A stretch of 64,000 bases of DNA. It comes from Bacteroidota bacterium. Its GTDB lineage: Bacteria; Bacteroidota; Bacteroidia; Chitinophagales; LD1. The position numbers and the translations under genes are program-made. Location: positions 73,791-137,790 of the forward strand of contig CANJLD010000004.1 in the NCBI GenBank assembly GCA_947475165.1, written 5' to 3'. The notes under the pieces were generated by a model. That model searched no databases. It saw nothing but the letters and a program-made list of their open reading frames with translations, and was not told where the DNA came from. This document shows positions 8,794-17,788 of the stretch, in pieces (the first letter of the stretch is position 1; each line of letters begins with the position of its first letter).

Positions 8794-10431
8794 TTAAAAT
8801 GTTGAGTTTACTCCGAGTTTAACTCCGCTGAATGCCGGTTCTAAGCGACAAACACCGCCAGTGCACACAATTCCCTCTACTTGCTTTACATAACTTAACG
8901 AGAACCTGTGGGGGCCTAAAGTGTATGCGCCAAATACAGAATAGTAATGGTTGGCATTCGGATTAACCTCAGGGTTTGGTTTAAAATTCCACATATCAGA
9001 TACTGCAAACGAGAAATGCGGAGCAAAATTGTATTCAATCAACGAATAAATCCACTGTCCGTAATCTTTCTGCACATGCTGGTATTGCACTTCTACGCGC
9101 AGCGAATGTTTCTTGTTTATCTTATAGCCAAATTCAAGGAAAGGGGTATAGGCATTTACTTCATGGTCGCCTTCTTTGCGGTAAAGAAATTTATTGTAAC
9201 GCGCATACATAAAGCCTACTTCCAGTTCTGTGTTTTTCGTTGGCTTAAAAGTGCCGGCAAAATAGCCTTCGGCAAAAAATACCGTGTCGGTAGGGTTATA
9301 TTTCTTTAAAATAAAATCGCGGATGTAGGAGCCTTGAAAAGTGAAGGTCATTTTACGGTTAGGCGAATAAGTAACCTCTGCGCCAAAAGCCAGCTCGCGA
9401 CTTTCCTGTGAAGGGGCAAAGTAACGAGCCGGTAAGCGGAGCGAGTTTTGCCGCGAAACCGGTGGAAGAAAATTCAGCAATCCGTCAAACAAAGCCTCGG
9501 TGGCATTGGGTGAAGTATGCAGATAAAAGTTTTCGGTGCGTTTGAACTGAAGTGTGATGCCTATGCCTTGCTTAGAATAATTGAGTGTAGTAAAAACACA
9601 GTTGCCGTTGGCGTTAATCAACGAATCTTTAGCATCGTGAATCTGATCTTTCTTGATAGCCTCGGTTGTTTTAAAAGCTCCTTCTACATACCAGCTGAAA
9701 TCTCCGGCCGTTAGGGTGTTGTAAGCGGTAAGCGCGTAGGTGTTATACTTTGGCACAAAACGCCCTAGGGTATCGTAGCTTTCTATGGTAGATACAATTT
9801 GGTTGATATTTTCTTTATCCATGCTTCGGTTGAGCACACCTATGCCCGGTTGAAAGGTAGCCTTGCCGTTCTTAGTAGTAAAATTTCCTTCTGCATTAAA
9901 GCCGAGGATGAGTGGTTTTTGAATACTGAATTTCAGTTTCTGCGCACCTGCAAATGCCTTTAGTTTTACTTTGCCTTTAATATCATATTCCAGCCGCGCA
10001 CCTAACAGCGGATTATCAATTCCGAGCGAGCGTTCTTCGAAACTGCGGTAAATAATTCCGCTGCCAATTTGGTCGTAGATATAGCCACCGGTGATGGTGA
10101 GGTCTTTAATTTTTTTCTTAATAAAGAAATTGCCCACGCCTACACCGGTATAAGGAGTAGTGGGAACGCGAAGAATAGAGTTGTAAAAGAAATCAATACG
10201 AACACCGGTTTGCAGTTCAAATTTTTCGTTGGTGTATTTTAGTTCGAGCCAGTTATCGGTGCCTACTTTCAGGTTATCGTAATGCGGAAGATTAAACGCG
10301 CCAATCTTTGGGTCGCGGATAAAGAAGTTGGTGTTGTTTTGAAACGAGCCCGAGAAGTAACCCCACTGCGCTTCGGCAGTTGTGAATAAAAGCAAAAAGA
10401 AAATTGTGGATACCGTGTTGAGTTTTTGCAT
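8794..10431 (-). CDS. DUF6029 family outer-envelope beta-strand protein
   Basis: About 545 residues rich in alternating aromatic/hydrophobic beta strands, with features such as GYFSGSFQNNTNFFIRD at the mature N-terminus and repeated Y-x-F strands, as in outer-membrane or surface beta-barrel-like proteins. The start MQKLNTVSTIFFLLLF at 10431 gives a clean signal peptide ending in AEAQ. The frame is open further upstream to 10536, but that extension lacks signal character. It resembles the Bacteroidota DUF6029 family, often found next to Omp28 and TlpA genes as here. The biochemical role is unknown. Confidence 0.8.
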   Translation of the reverse strand: MQKLNTVSTIFFLLLFTTAEAQWGYFSGSFQNNTNFFIRDPKIGAFNLPHYDNLKVGTDNWLELKYTNEKFELQTGVRIDFFYNSILRVPTTPYTGVGVGNFFIKKKIKDLTITGGYIYDQIGSGIIYRSFEERSLGIDNPLLGARLEYDIKGKVKLKAFAGAQKLKFSIQKPLILGFNAEGNFTTKNGKATFQPGIGVLNRSMDKENINQIVSTIESYDTLGRFVPKYNTYALTAYNTLTAGDFSWYVEGAFKTTEAIKKDQIHDAKDSLINANGNCVFTTLNYSKQGIGITLQFKRTENFYLHTSPNATEALFDGLLNFLPPVSRQNSLRLPARYFAPSQESRELAFGAEVTYSPNRKMTFTFQGSYIRDFILKKYNPTDTVFFAEGYFAGTFKPTKNTELEVGFMYARYNKFLYRKEGDHEVNAYTPFLEFGYKINKKHSLRVEVQYQHVQKDYGQWIYSLIEYNFAPHFSFAVSDMWNFKPNPEVNPNANHYYSVFGAYTLGPHRFSLSYVKQVEGIVCTGGVCRLEPAFSGVKLGVNSTF

Positions 10432-10553
10432 GCAACCAATAGAATGTGAGGGCGTAAAGTTATTCGAATCGTTATTATTCAAAAATCGGGTTAGTTTTAA
10501 ATTTATCTTGGCACGCGCCTTGACATTACACCGCAACTAATTTTTTTAAACAC

Positions 10554-11081
10554 ATGAAGAAATCATTTCTCGCTTTAGTCCTTCTCTCTTCGGTTTTCCT
10601 TACACAGGCGCAGAACGAAAAAACAGCCCTCGAAAAAGTAATTGGCGAAAAAACTTTGCCTTCGGTTACGTTGGCGAATATAAACGGCAAGAATGTAAAT
10701 GTTGCCGATTATGGTAAAAGCGGAAAAGTTACAGTGTTGAGTTTTTGGGCTACCTGGTGTGTGCCTTGTAAAAAAGAGTTGACCAACATGGCCGACCTTT
10801 ACGAGGAGTGGAAGAAAAAATATAATGTGCAGATAGTAGCGGTGTCTATTGATGATTCGCGCAGCTCTACTAAAGTGAAACCAACCGTTGAAGGACAACG
10901 ATGGGAGTATGAAGTGCTGCTGGATGTAAACCAGGATTTAAAACGCCAGTTGAATATTCAGAGCGTTCCGTTTACGGTGGTGGTTGATGCGAATGGTAAG
11001 ATTGCTTTTACCCACTCCGGTTATGTAGATGGCGATGAGTATATACTAGAAGAAGAATTACAGAAGTTGGTGAAAAATTAG
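10554..11081 (+). CDS. TlpA-like periplasmic thioredoxin
   Basis: Secreted thioredoxin-fold protein of 175 residues. It has a signal peptide (MKKSFLALVLLSSVFLTQAQ), then an AhpC/TSA-Redoxin domain with the active site FWATWCVPCKKE (WCVPC, about residue 70) and the cis-proline loop SVPFTVVVD (about 143). Family members reduce or isomerise disulfides in the periplasm, for example in cytochrome c maturation. It is divergent from the DUF6029 and Omp28 genes across 122 bases, and Omp28 also carries a CxxC. A joint envelope thiol pathway is an inference. A strong hairpin terminator follows. Confidence 0.93.
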   Translation: MKKSFLALVLLSSVFLTQAQNEKTALEKVIGEKTLPSVTLANINGKNVNVADYGKSGKVTVLSFWATWCVPCKKELTNMADLYEEWKKKYNVQIVAVSIDDSRSSTKVKPTVEGQRWEYEVLLDVNQDLKRQLNIQSVPFTVVVDANGKIAFTHSGYVDGDEYILEEELQKLVKN

Positions 11082-11106
11082 AGAACAGTTTTTAGATAAG
11101 CATTTT

Positions 11107-11144
11107 AGCAATGCCATTACTTAAAGTAGTGGCGTTGCTGTTTT
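11107..11144 (+). terminator. Rho-independent terminator after the TlpA gene
   Basis: AGCAATGCCATTAC and GTAGTGGCGTTGCT pair over 14 bp (with G-T pairs) around a 5-base loop, followed by GTTTT. It starts 26 bases beyond the stop codon. Confidence 0.8.
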
Positions 11145-11192
11145 AAAGAATTACGCTTCTTTTATTTCTTTTATTTTCGACACCCCAAATTC

Positions 11193-13145
11193 ATGATTTC
11201 CAAATTCACCATACAGAAAATAAATGACGAAGCCCGCGTGGAAGACGTGGTGGGTGAGTTCGTAACGCTCAAAAAGCGCGGAGCTAATCTGATGGGTTTG
11301 TGTCCGTTTCATAACGAGAAGACACCTTCATTTACTGTTAGCCCGGCTAAGAACATTTACAAATGTTTTGGTTGCGGTAAAGCGGGTGGACCAATTTCCT
11401 TCCTTACCGATAGTCAGCAGATGACTTACCCTGATGCGCTTCGCTTTCTGGCTAAGAAATACAATATCGAAATTGAAGAAGAAAACATTTCAGACGAAGC
11501 CAAACAACTGGAAGTTGAGAAACACAACTTAGTAGAGAGCATACATATTGCCAATGCTGCTGCGCAGAAATTTTTCAGTGATTACATGACGCATAACGAA
11601 AGCGGCAAAATAGGTTTAGCATACTTTAAAGAGCGCGGATTTCTCAATCACACCATCGAGAAATTTCAATTGGGCTTTGCGCCCGAAGGATATGATGTGT
11701 TTACCAAGCACGCACTTAAAGAAGGCTTTCAGTTAGAGATTTTGAAAAAGGCAGGACTCACTTCTCCTAAAGAAAACAGCACGATTGATTTCTTCCGCAA
11801 CCGAGTAATGTTTCCCATTCATAACATGACAGGTAAGGTGGTTGGTTTTGGCGGACGCATAATGGTGAAGGATGAGAAAGCTCCGAAGTATGTGAACACA
11901 CCGGAGAGCGAAGTTTACCTCAAGAGCAAAATTCTTTACGGTGCTTACTTTGCGCGGAACGACATCCGCAAAAAAGATGAGTGCCTGATGGTGGAAGGCT
12001 ACACCGATGTTATTTCCTTGCATCAGGCGGGTATCGAAAACGCGGTGGCTTCTTCGGGAACTTCTTTGACCATCGACCAAATTCGTTTGATAAAAAGAAT
12101 CACGCCAAACATTACCATGCTTTACGATGGCGATGCTGCAGGTATTAAAGCGGCATTGCGCGGAACCGATTTAATTCTGGAAGAAGGAATGAACGTGCGC
12201 GTGGTGGTGCTGCCCGACAGCGAAGACCCTGATTCGTATGTAAAGAAAACCGGTGCCGATGCTTTTGCGCAATTCATAAAAGAGAACTGCAAGGATGTGA
12301 TACTTTTCAAGGCATCGCTGTTTGCGGCAGAGGCGAAGAACGACCCGATAAAAAAATCTGAACTCATTCGCGATATTATTGAGAGCATTGGGAAAATTCC
12401 CGATACCATTCACCGGTCGGTGTATGTAAAGGAATGTAGCCAGTTGTTCGACATGAACGAGCAGATTCTGATTACCGAGGTAAATAAAATACGCAGAAAG
12501 AAAGCCGGTGACCAAAAACAGGAAGCCGATAAACAGCAACAGCAAGACCAAAAGAAACTTGATGAGCTTCCGCAGAGTCTGCATACCGAGCAGTTTAACG
12601 AAACCACTTCTAACCTGCACATTTTGGAGCGCGATATTGTGCGTATTTTAATCGAGTTCGGCTCGTGGAAAATAGGAGAGGGCGAAACCGAAATTACGGT
12701 GGTGCAATATGTGCTTGAAGAACTGGATGGACAGCACATAGAAACTTCTAAATACAAAATGCTCTATGAACTTATCAAACATGAGTTTGCGCAGGGTAAC
12801 GTGCATGACGAAAAATTTTTCACTGCCAATGATGACCCACGGGTAACCCATACTGCTATCGAAATTCTTGCGCAACCTTATTCGCTTAGCGACAACTGGT
12901 TAAATAAACTCAAGATTGTAGTGCCTACAAAGCGCGATGTGTTTATTAAAGACATTGCTTCCAGCATTATGCGATTCAAGCAATTCAAAAATATTTCGGA
13001 GCTCAAAAAAAATGAGCAGCGCATTAAAGATTCGAAAGACGAAACCGAATTGATGAAACTGATGAAACTGCACAAACTCCTGATTGAGCAGAAGAAAGAA
13101 TTCGCCCGCACCGTGGGGAATGTGATTTACCGACCTACTACTTAA
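11193..13145 (+). CDS. dnaG: DNA primase
   Basis: Makes RNA primers at the replication fork. The 650 residues show the CHC2 zinc finger near the N-terminus (CPFHNEKTPSF then YKCFGCGKAG, about residues 38-65), the primase core with VGFGGRIM, and the TOPRIM catalytic region with VEGYTDVISL and MLYDGDAAGIKA (about 270-320). A Lys/Gln-rich linker (about 430-455) precedes the C-terminal helical domain that would bind the DnaB helicase. The start ATG at 11193 gives the usual MISKFTIQKIND. A TATTTTCG box at 11172-11179 could be the -7 element, which would leave a very short leader. The gene converges with the phosphatase gene, leaving only 3 bases between the stop codons. Confidence 0.97.
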   Translation: MISKFTIQKINDEARVEDVVGEFVTLKKRGANLMGLCPFHNEKTPSFTVSPAKNIYKCFGCGKAGGPISFLTDSQQMTYPDALRFLAKKYNIEIEEENISDEAKQLEVEKHNLVESIHIANAAAQKFFSDYMTHNESGKIGLAYFKERGFLNHTIEKFQLGFAPEGYDVFTKHALKEGFQLEILKKAGLTSPKENSTIDFFRNRVMFPIHNMTGKVVGFGGRIMVKDEKAPKYVNTPESEVYLKSKILYGAYFARNDIRKKDECLMVEGYTDVISLHQAGIENAVASSGTSLTIDQIRLIKRITPNITMLYDGDAAGIKAALRGTDLILEEGMNVRVVVLPDSEDPDSYVKKTGADAFAQFIKENCKDVILFKASLFAAEAKNDPIKKSELIRDIIESIGKIPDTIHRSVYVKECSQLFDMNEQILITEVNKIRRKKAGDQKQEADKQQQQDQKKLDELPQSLHTEQFNETTSNLHILERDIVRILIEFGSWKIGEGETEITVVQYVLEELDGQHIETSKYKMLYELIKHEFAQGNVHDEKFFTANDDPRVTHTAIEILAQPYSLSDNWLNKLKIVVPTKRDVFIKDIASSIMRFKQFKNISELKKNEQRIKDSKDETELMKLMKLHKLLIEQKKEFARTVGNVIYRPTT

Positions 13146-13148
13146 GCG

Positions 13149-14825
13149 TTATTGAATAACCAACATGCGCGAAATGTTTTGCGTTGCAGTTGAAAGCTGA
13201 AGCATATAAGCACCTTTAGCAAGTTTCAGTTTTTGCGTATTTATTTCAAACTGCTGATTTCCCTTTTGCATGTTTCCTTCAAACACTTCAGTAAGTTTAC
13301 CTGTGGCATCGCTTAAACGAATGCTAAGTTTTTCATTTCTCATTAACTCGAACGAAAGTGTGGCAGAATTAGAAAACGGATTAGGAGATACTTTTAACTT
13401 ACTTAAGAAGTCTTGCTTGTTCAACTCATTAATGGCATTTGGGTCAGCTGCGGCAACTTTCTTAATAGTAAAATGGTCGCGGATATTTCCATAGCCATCT
13501 AAGTGTCGTCCGTCTAATCGGTTGCTGTCTACATCCAAAACAAACGAGCCAATACAGGTATCACAACCATACTCAGCAAACATATACGGGTGGTTAAAGC
13601 CCGGTGCATCATCTGAACTTCCCGAGTTTCCGCAAACAACATATACAGTTCCTTGATTAGGATTTGGTCCAAGAGTATATTTAAGAAACGCCTGCCCGAG
13701 GGAATCAACTCCGTTGGTATTTTGAACATAATTAAGGAAGTTAATATCAGCGGCATCACCATATGAGCCTTTTACCAAATAGCTTCTTTCGTAAACATGA
13801 CTGTGACCGCATAATACTAAATCAACTCCGTATTGCTCCCATATTTCGGCAAAGTTCTCGCGCATAGCTTTCATGTATATTTCCCAAAATGCACCAGCAT
13901 CGTGCGAACCATCAGTATAAGGCGGCTGATGAAAATAAACCACCACCCACGGCAAAGTGTTAGCTGTTAAATCCTGATGTAGCCATTGGGTCATAGGGGA
14001 ACCGTTGAAAGCTACAAAGGGATTTACACCTGTCCAGTCATCGGAACCATTAAATACGGAACCGAGTTCTGAGTTCAATGAAATAAAGTGAACGTTGCCA
14101 TAATTATAGGAGTAGAATAATTCATGACCGGTTGCTACCCCACCGGCTTCGCCATGGGCATATACATCTACAAAATCGAGATAGGGACCTGTTTGCTGCA
14201 AAGGAGAAACGGGTGATTGGACAGGAGAAACACTATTGTAATCGTGGTTGCCGGGAGCGGGTTCGAACGGCAGACGCTTCATTATTTTTTGATAGCCGTT
14301 AACTGAATCGAAAACTTTGGTAAGGTATTCTGTTTCGGTTCCATCATCGTAAACATTATCGCCTAACCATAACCAAAGGTCGGTCTCTTCTGAATCATAA
14401 TTAGTATATGAATCGCGCACTAATTGTTGCTTACTGTTTCCTTTGCCAAAATCGCCAATTGCCCATGCGCGAACATGAGTTGGAGTTCCGGTTACCGGAA
14501 AGGTTTTGAAAGTATGTGCGCTGTCGCCTCCTTCTGCCAAAATATTGTTGTTATACACCGCATAATAATATCTGGTGTAAGCGGTAAGACCAGTCACCAT
14601 AACAGTATGTTTAGTTGTAAGCGCAGTATCAGTAACAGAAAGATTCAGGTTTGCCAAATCGGTTCCATAAATAATTTTAGAAGAAGAGGTACTATCGGTG
14701 CGCCACTTAATTTTAATGGTGGTTTGGGTAGGACTTTGTAGGTATGGACCTACGGTAACATTAACCTGCGCAAAGGTGGTAGAGAAAATACAAATACTTA
14801 AAAGCAGCAGTAGATTTCTTGTCAT
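13149..14825 (-). CDS. Secreted purple acid phosphatase-like metallophosphoesterase with T9SS sorting domain
   Basis: 558 residues: a signal peptide ending in FAQ, a purple-acid-phosphatase N-terminal fibronectin-III-like domain (about 22-105), and a metallophosphoesterase domain. The metal-binding motifs are AIGDFG, WLGDNVYDDG, PGNHDY, VVYFHQPPY and LCGHSHVYER. The C-terminus from about residue 480 (KVSPNPFSNSATLSFEL through to MLVIQ) is a T9SS type A sorting domain, so the enzyme is expected on the cell surface or outside. It probably hydrolyses phosphate esters; the substrate is not evident. It overlaps transcriptionally with convergent dnaG, and no terminator is visible between them. Confidence 0.92.
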   Translation of the reverse strand: MTRNLLLLLSICIFSTTFAQVNVTVGPYLQSPTQTTIKIKWRTDSTSSSKIIYGTDLANLNLSVTDTALTTKHTVMVTGLTAYTRYYYAVYNNNILAEGGDSAHTFKTFPVTGTPTHVRAWAIGDFGKGNSKQQLVRDSYTNYDSEETDLWLWLGDNVYDDGTETEYLTKVFDSVNGYQKIMKRLPFEPAPGNHDYNSVSPVQSPVSPLQQTGPYLDFVDVYAHGEAGGVATGHELFYSYNYGNVHFISLNSELGSVFNGSDDWTGVNPFVAFNGSPMTQWLHQDLTANTLPWVVVYFHQPPYTDGSHDAGAFWEIYMKAMRENFAEIWEQYGVDLVLCGHSHVYERSYLVKGSYGDAADINFLNYVQNTNGVDSLGQAFLKYTLGPNPNQGTVYVVCGNSGSSDDAPGFNHPYMFAEYGCDTCIGSFVLDVDSNRLDGRHLDGYGNIRDHFTIKKVAAADPNAINELNKQDFLSKLKVSPNPFSNSATLSFELMRNEKLSIRLSDATGKLTEVFEGNMQKGNQQFEINTQKLKLAKGAYMLQLSTATQNISRMLVIQ

Positions 14826-14941
14826 GTGTTTAAATTTTGAGCGAATAAAGTTTGAAGCGGTAAAGCTAACAATAAGCGAATGTAAAATTTGGACTTAAAA
14901 AGGGTATTGCAGAAGGACAAAATTTGGGGATGTTACGTAGG

Positions 14942-14972
14942 TTTGGTTTTTCAAAATGGGCTGTTATCTTTG
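14942..14972 (+). promoter_or_regulatory. rpsO promoter, Bacteroidota type
   Basis: TTTG at 14942-14945 (-33 element) and TATCTTTG at 14965-14972 (-7 element) are separated by 19 bases. This is a full match to the Bacteroidota housekeeping consensus TTTG-N19-TAnnTTTG. Transcription would start near 14979, leaving a leader of about 20 bases before the rpsO ATG. Confidence 0.85.
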
Positions 14973-14998
14973 CGCGCTCAATTAAAAAAGAAACAAAA

Positions 14999-15268
14999 AT
15001 GCAAGTTACAGCCGAAGTAAAGAAGAGTATATTTAAAGAGTTTGGTGGGTCTGAAAAAAACACAGGTTCTACCGAAGCTCAAATAGCATTGTTTACCCAA
15101 AGAATCAATCACGTAAGTGAGCATTTGGGAACAAACAAACAAGACCACAGCAATACACGTTCGCTCGTTCGTATGGTAGGTCAGCGCAGAAGATTGTTGA
15201 ACTATTTGATGAAAACAGACCTTACCGGTTACCGTAAGTTGATTGAAAAATTAGGAATCAGAAAATAA
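14999..15268 (+). CDS. rpsO: 30S ribosomal protein S15
   Basis: 89 residues, the standard S15 length. It shows the family core, with GSTEAQIALFTQRINHVSEH, NTRSLVRMVGQRRRLLNYL and the C-terminal YRKLIEKLGIRK. S15 binds 16S rRNA early in small-subunit assembly. The reading frame is open upstream, but that part lies over the promoter, so the ATG at 14999 is right. The neighbour downstream is pnp, the classic rpsO-pnp arrangement, but here a strong terminator lies between them. Confidence 0.98.
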   Translation: MQVTAEVKKSIFKEFGGSEKNTGSTEAQIALFTQRINHVSEHLGTNKQDHSNTRSLVRMVGQRRRLLNYLMKTDLTGYRKLIEKLGIRK

Positions 15269-15276
15269 ATTTCTTT

Positions 15277-15312
15277 AGAAGGGATGGTTCAATGCCATCC
15301 CTTCTCTTTTTT
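15277..15312 (+). terminator. Rho-independent terminator after rpsO
   Basis: AGAAGGGATGG and CCATCCCTTCT form a perfect 11-bp stem followed by CTTTTTT. Confidence 0.9.
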
Positions 15313-15424
15313 ATAGATGAAAACGTCCGGGTAGGTTTTGGGATGGACCCTGACGAAAAACTAAACAAGGCAAATTGCCTTCCCTCCTTAAAACAAATAC
15401 AAAATCAGAATTACGAAATACTAA

Positions 15425-15453
15425 ATGAATACAGGAAACTGTTTTGTATTCAT
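15425..15453 (+). promoter_or_regulatory. Hairpin in the pnp leader
   Basis: ATGAATACA and TGTATTCAT pair perfectly over 9 bp, with an inner CAG-GAAA-CTG possibility. It lies 38 bases before the pnp start and has no U-run. Enterobacterial pnp leaders carry a processed hairpin used in autoregulation; a similar role here is only a suggestion. Confidence 0.4.
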
Positions 15454-15490
15454 CCGTAATTTTTAAACTCTAAAATTTAAAACCAACAAA

Positions 15491-17611
15491 ATGAACATTA
15501 TTAAAAAGACAATCGACCTTGGAGGAGGAAGAACAATAGAAATTGAAACCGGTAAACTGGCTAAACAAGCTGACGGTTCTGCTATGATTAAATATGGCAA
15601 CACTATGTTGCTGGCAACAGTGTGTGCCGATAAAGACGCTAAAGATGGCGTAGACTTTATGCCGCTTACTGTTGAATACCGCGAGAGCATGGCTTCGGTG
15701 GGAAGAATTCCAGGAAGCTTTTTCAAACGCGAAGCAAGACCAACGGATGATGAAATTTTGATTTGCCGTTTAATTGACCGTGCCCTTCGTCCTTTGTTTC
15801 CTGAAGATTATCACGCGAATGTAGTGGTGCAGGTTACACTTGTATCGGGTGACTTAAACGAATTGCCGGATGCTCTTGCATGTTTAGCTGCTTCTGCTGC
15901 TCTTGCAGTTTCTGATATTCCTTTCAACGGACCAATATCTGAAGTTCGCGTAGCGAAGATTGATGGGAAGTTAGTTATCAATCCAAACAAAACAGATGTA
16001 GAAAGAGCCGACATTGATTTGATAGTTGCCGGTTCAGAGCAATCTATTGTAATGGTAGAAGGCGAAATGAATGAAGTGAGCGAAGCCGATATGGTGGAGG
16101 CAATTATGTTCGCACACGATGCGGTGAAAGCACAAGTGAAGGTTTTGAATGAATTGCAAGTAGAAACCGGAAAGACGGTGAAGAGAGCTTACGTTCATGA
16201 AAAAAACAACGAAGAATTGCGCGCAAAGTTGAATGGTTTCTGTTATGATAAATGCACAGTAGTTGCGGCTTCAGAAACGAACGATAAGAAAGTTCGTGGT
16301 GCGGCCTTCAAAGCTATTAAGGAAGAATTCCTTGCGACACTTACTGACGAAGAGAAAAAAGAAAACGCATTTCAAATAGGAATGTATTGGGGCGGAGTGG
16401 AATACAATGCCGTGCGAGATGTAATGTTGGCGCAGAACAAACGCCTTGATGGACGTAAGATGGACGAGGTTCGCAACATTTGGAGCGAAGTAGGTTACTT
16501 GCCAGGTCCACACGGTTCGGCCTTGTTTACGCGTGGGGAAACACAATCGTTGACAACAGTAACTCTCGGAACAAAATTAGATGCGCAGTTAATTGACGGT
16601 GCTATCTTCAATTACGATAAGAAATTCCTGTTGCACTATAACTTCCCTCCATTCTCGGTAGGTGAAGCGCGCACACCGCGTGGTGTGGGCAGAAGAGAAA
16701 TAGGTCACGGTAACTTAGCGCACCGCGCCATTTCTAAAGTAATGCCTAAAGAAACTCCTTATACCATTCGTATCGTTTCTGATATTTTGGAATCGAACGG
16801 TTCGTCTTCTATGGCAACTGTTTGCGCAGGTATTCTTGCATTGATGGATACTGGTGTTCAAATTAAGAAAGCAGTTTCGGGTATTGCAATGGGTCTAATC
16901 AGCAATGAAGAAACAGGTAAGTATGTTATTCTTTCTGACATTCTTGGTGACGAAGACCACTTGGGCGATATGGATTTTAAAATCTGCGGAACCGAACAAG
17001 GTATTACCGCTTGCCAAATGGATATTAAAATCAAAGGTCTTTCGCGTCAGTTATTGACAGAAGCTCTTGACCAAGCTAAACGTGGACGTTTGCATATTCT
17101 TGGCGAAATGAATAAAACACTTTCTGCACCGCGTGAAGATTATAAACCTCATGCACCGCGTGTAGAAATGATAATGATTGAGAAAGAATACATCGGAGCA
17201 ATCATAGGACCTGGAGGAAAAGTAATTCAGGAAATGCAACGCGAAACCGGAACTACTATTCAAATTGAAGAAGTAGGCAACCAAGGTAAAATCGAAATCT
17301 TCTCGCCAAACAAAGAAGGTATTGATGCTGCTATGCGCAAGATAAAAGGAATTGTAGCCGTGCCTGAAATAGGTGACATTTACGAAGCTACGGTTAAATC
17401 AATTATGCCTTACGGTGCGTTCGTTGAATTCATGCCTGGCAAACAAGGTTTGCTGCACATCTCCGAAGTTTCTCACAAACGTCTTGATACTTTAGAAGGC
17501 GTATTGAAAGAGAACGAAGTGATTAAAGTGAAGTTGCTTGGTATAGATAACAAAACAGGTAAATTCAAATTAAGCCGCAAGGTTTTGCTTGACCCACCGG
17601 CTGCTAACTAA
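15491..17611 (+). CDS. pnp: Polyribonucleotide nucleotidyltransferase (PNPase)
   Basis: 3'-5' phosphorolytic exoribonuclease of RNA turnover. The 706 residues include RNase PH domain 1 (about 10-230, with [14 protein letters not shown] and [11 protein letters not shown]), a helical linker, and catalytic RNase PH domain 2 (about 320-550, with [21 protein letters not shown] and [12 protein letters not shown]). A KH domain ([16 protein letters not shown], about 565-620) and a C-terminal S1 domain ([19 protein letters not shown], about 630-695) follow. It sits about 220 bases downstream of rpsO with its own leader, which carries a small hairpin, and is followed by a strong terminator. Confidence 0.98.
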   Translation: MNIIKKTIDLGGGRTIEIETGKLAKQADGSAMIKYGNTMLLATVCADKDAKDGVDFMPLTVEYRESMASVGRIPGSFFKREARPTDDEILICRLIDRALRPLFPEDYHANVVVQVTLVSGDLNELPDALACLAASAALAVSDIPFNGPISEVRVAKIDGKLVINPNKTDVERADIDLIVAGSEQSIVMVEGEMNEVSEADMVEAIMFAHDAVKAQVKVLNELQVETGKTVKRAYVHEKNNEELRAKLNGFCYDKCTVVAASETNDKKVRGAAFKAIKEEFLATLTDEEKKENAFQIGMYWGGVEYNAVRDVMLAQNKRLDGRKMDEVRNIWSEVGYLPGPHGSALFTRGETQSLTTVTLGTKLDAQLIDGAIFNYDKKFLLHYNFPPFSVGEARTPRGVGRREIGHGNLAHRAISKVMPKETPYTIRIVSDILESNGSSSMATVCAGILALMDTGVQIKKAVSGIAMGLISNEETGKYVILSDILGDEDHLGDMDFKICGTEQGITACQMDIKIKGLSRQLLTEALDQAKRGRLHILGEMNKTLSAPREDYKPHAPRVEMIMIEKEYIGAIIGPGGKVIQEMQRETGTTIQIEEVGNQGKIEIFSPNKEGIDAAMRKIKGIVAVPEIGDIYEATVKSIMPYGAFVEFMPGKQGLLHISEVSHKRLDTLEGVLKENEVIKVKLLGIDNKTGKFKLSRKVLLDPPAAN

Positions 17612-17649
17612 GAGTTGTTGGTGATAACACACCACAACGGCTAAATATA

Positions 17650-17686
17650 AACGGGCGATGAAATTGATTTCATCGCCCGTTTTTTG
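17650..17686 (+). terminator. Rho-independent terminator after pnp
   Basis: AACGGGCGATGAAAT pairs with ATTTCATCGCCCGTT, a 15-bp perfect stem with a 2-base loop on paper, followed by TTTTTG. Confidence 0.92.
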
Positions 17687-17788
17687 TTTGACTAAAATCA
17701 GTTTGCCTGTCAACTAAATCTGAATAGTTTTGACAAGAATTTTGGCTGTTCATTCTTAATTCCGCATTCTACATTCTAAATTATTTCT

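Noticed and set aside
14924-14998. N-terminal extension of S15
   Set aside because: It covers the promoter; S15 is 89 residues from the ATG at 14999.
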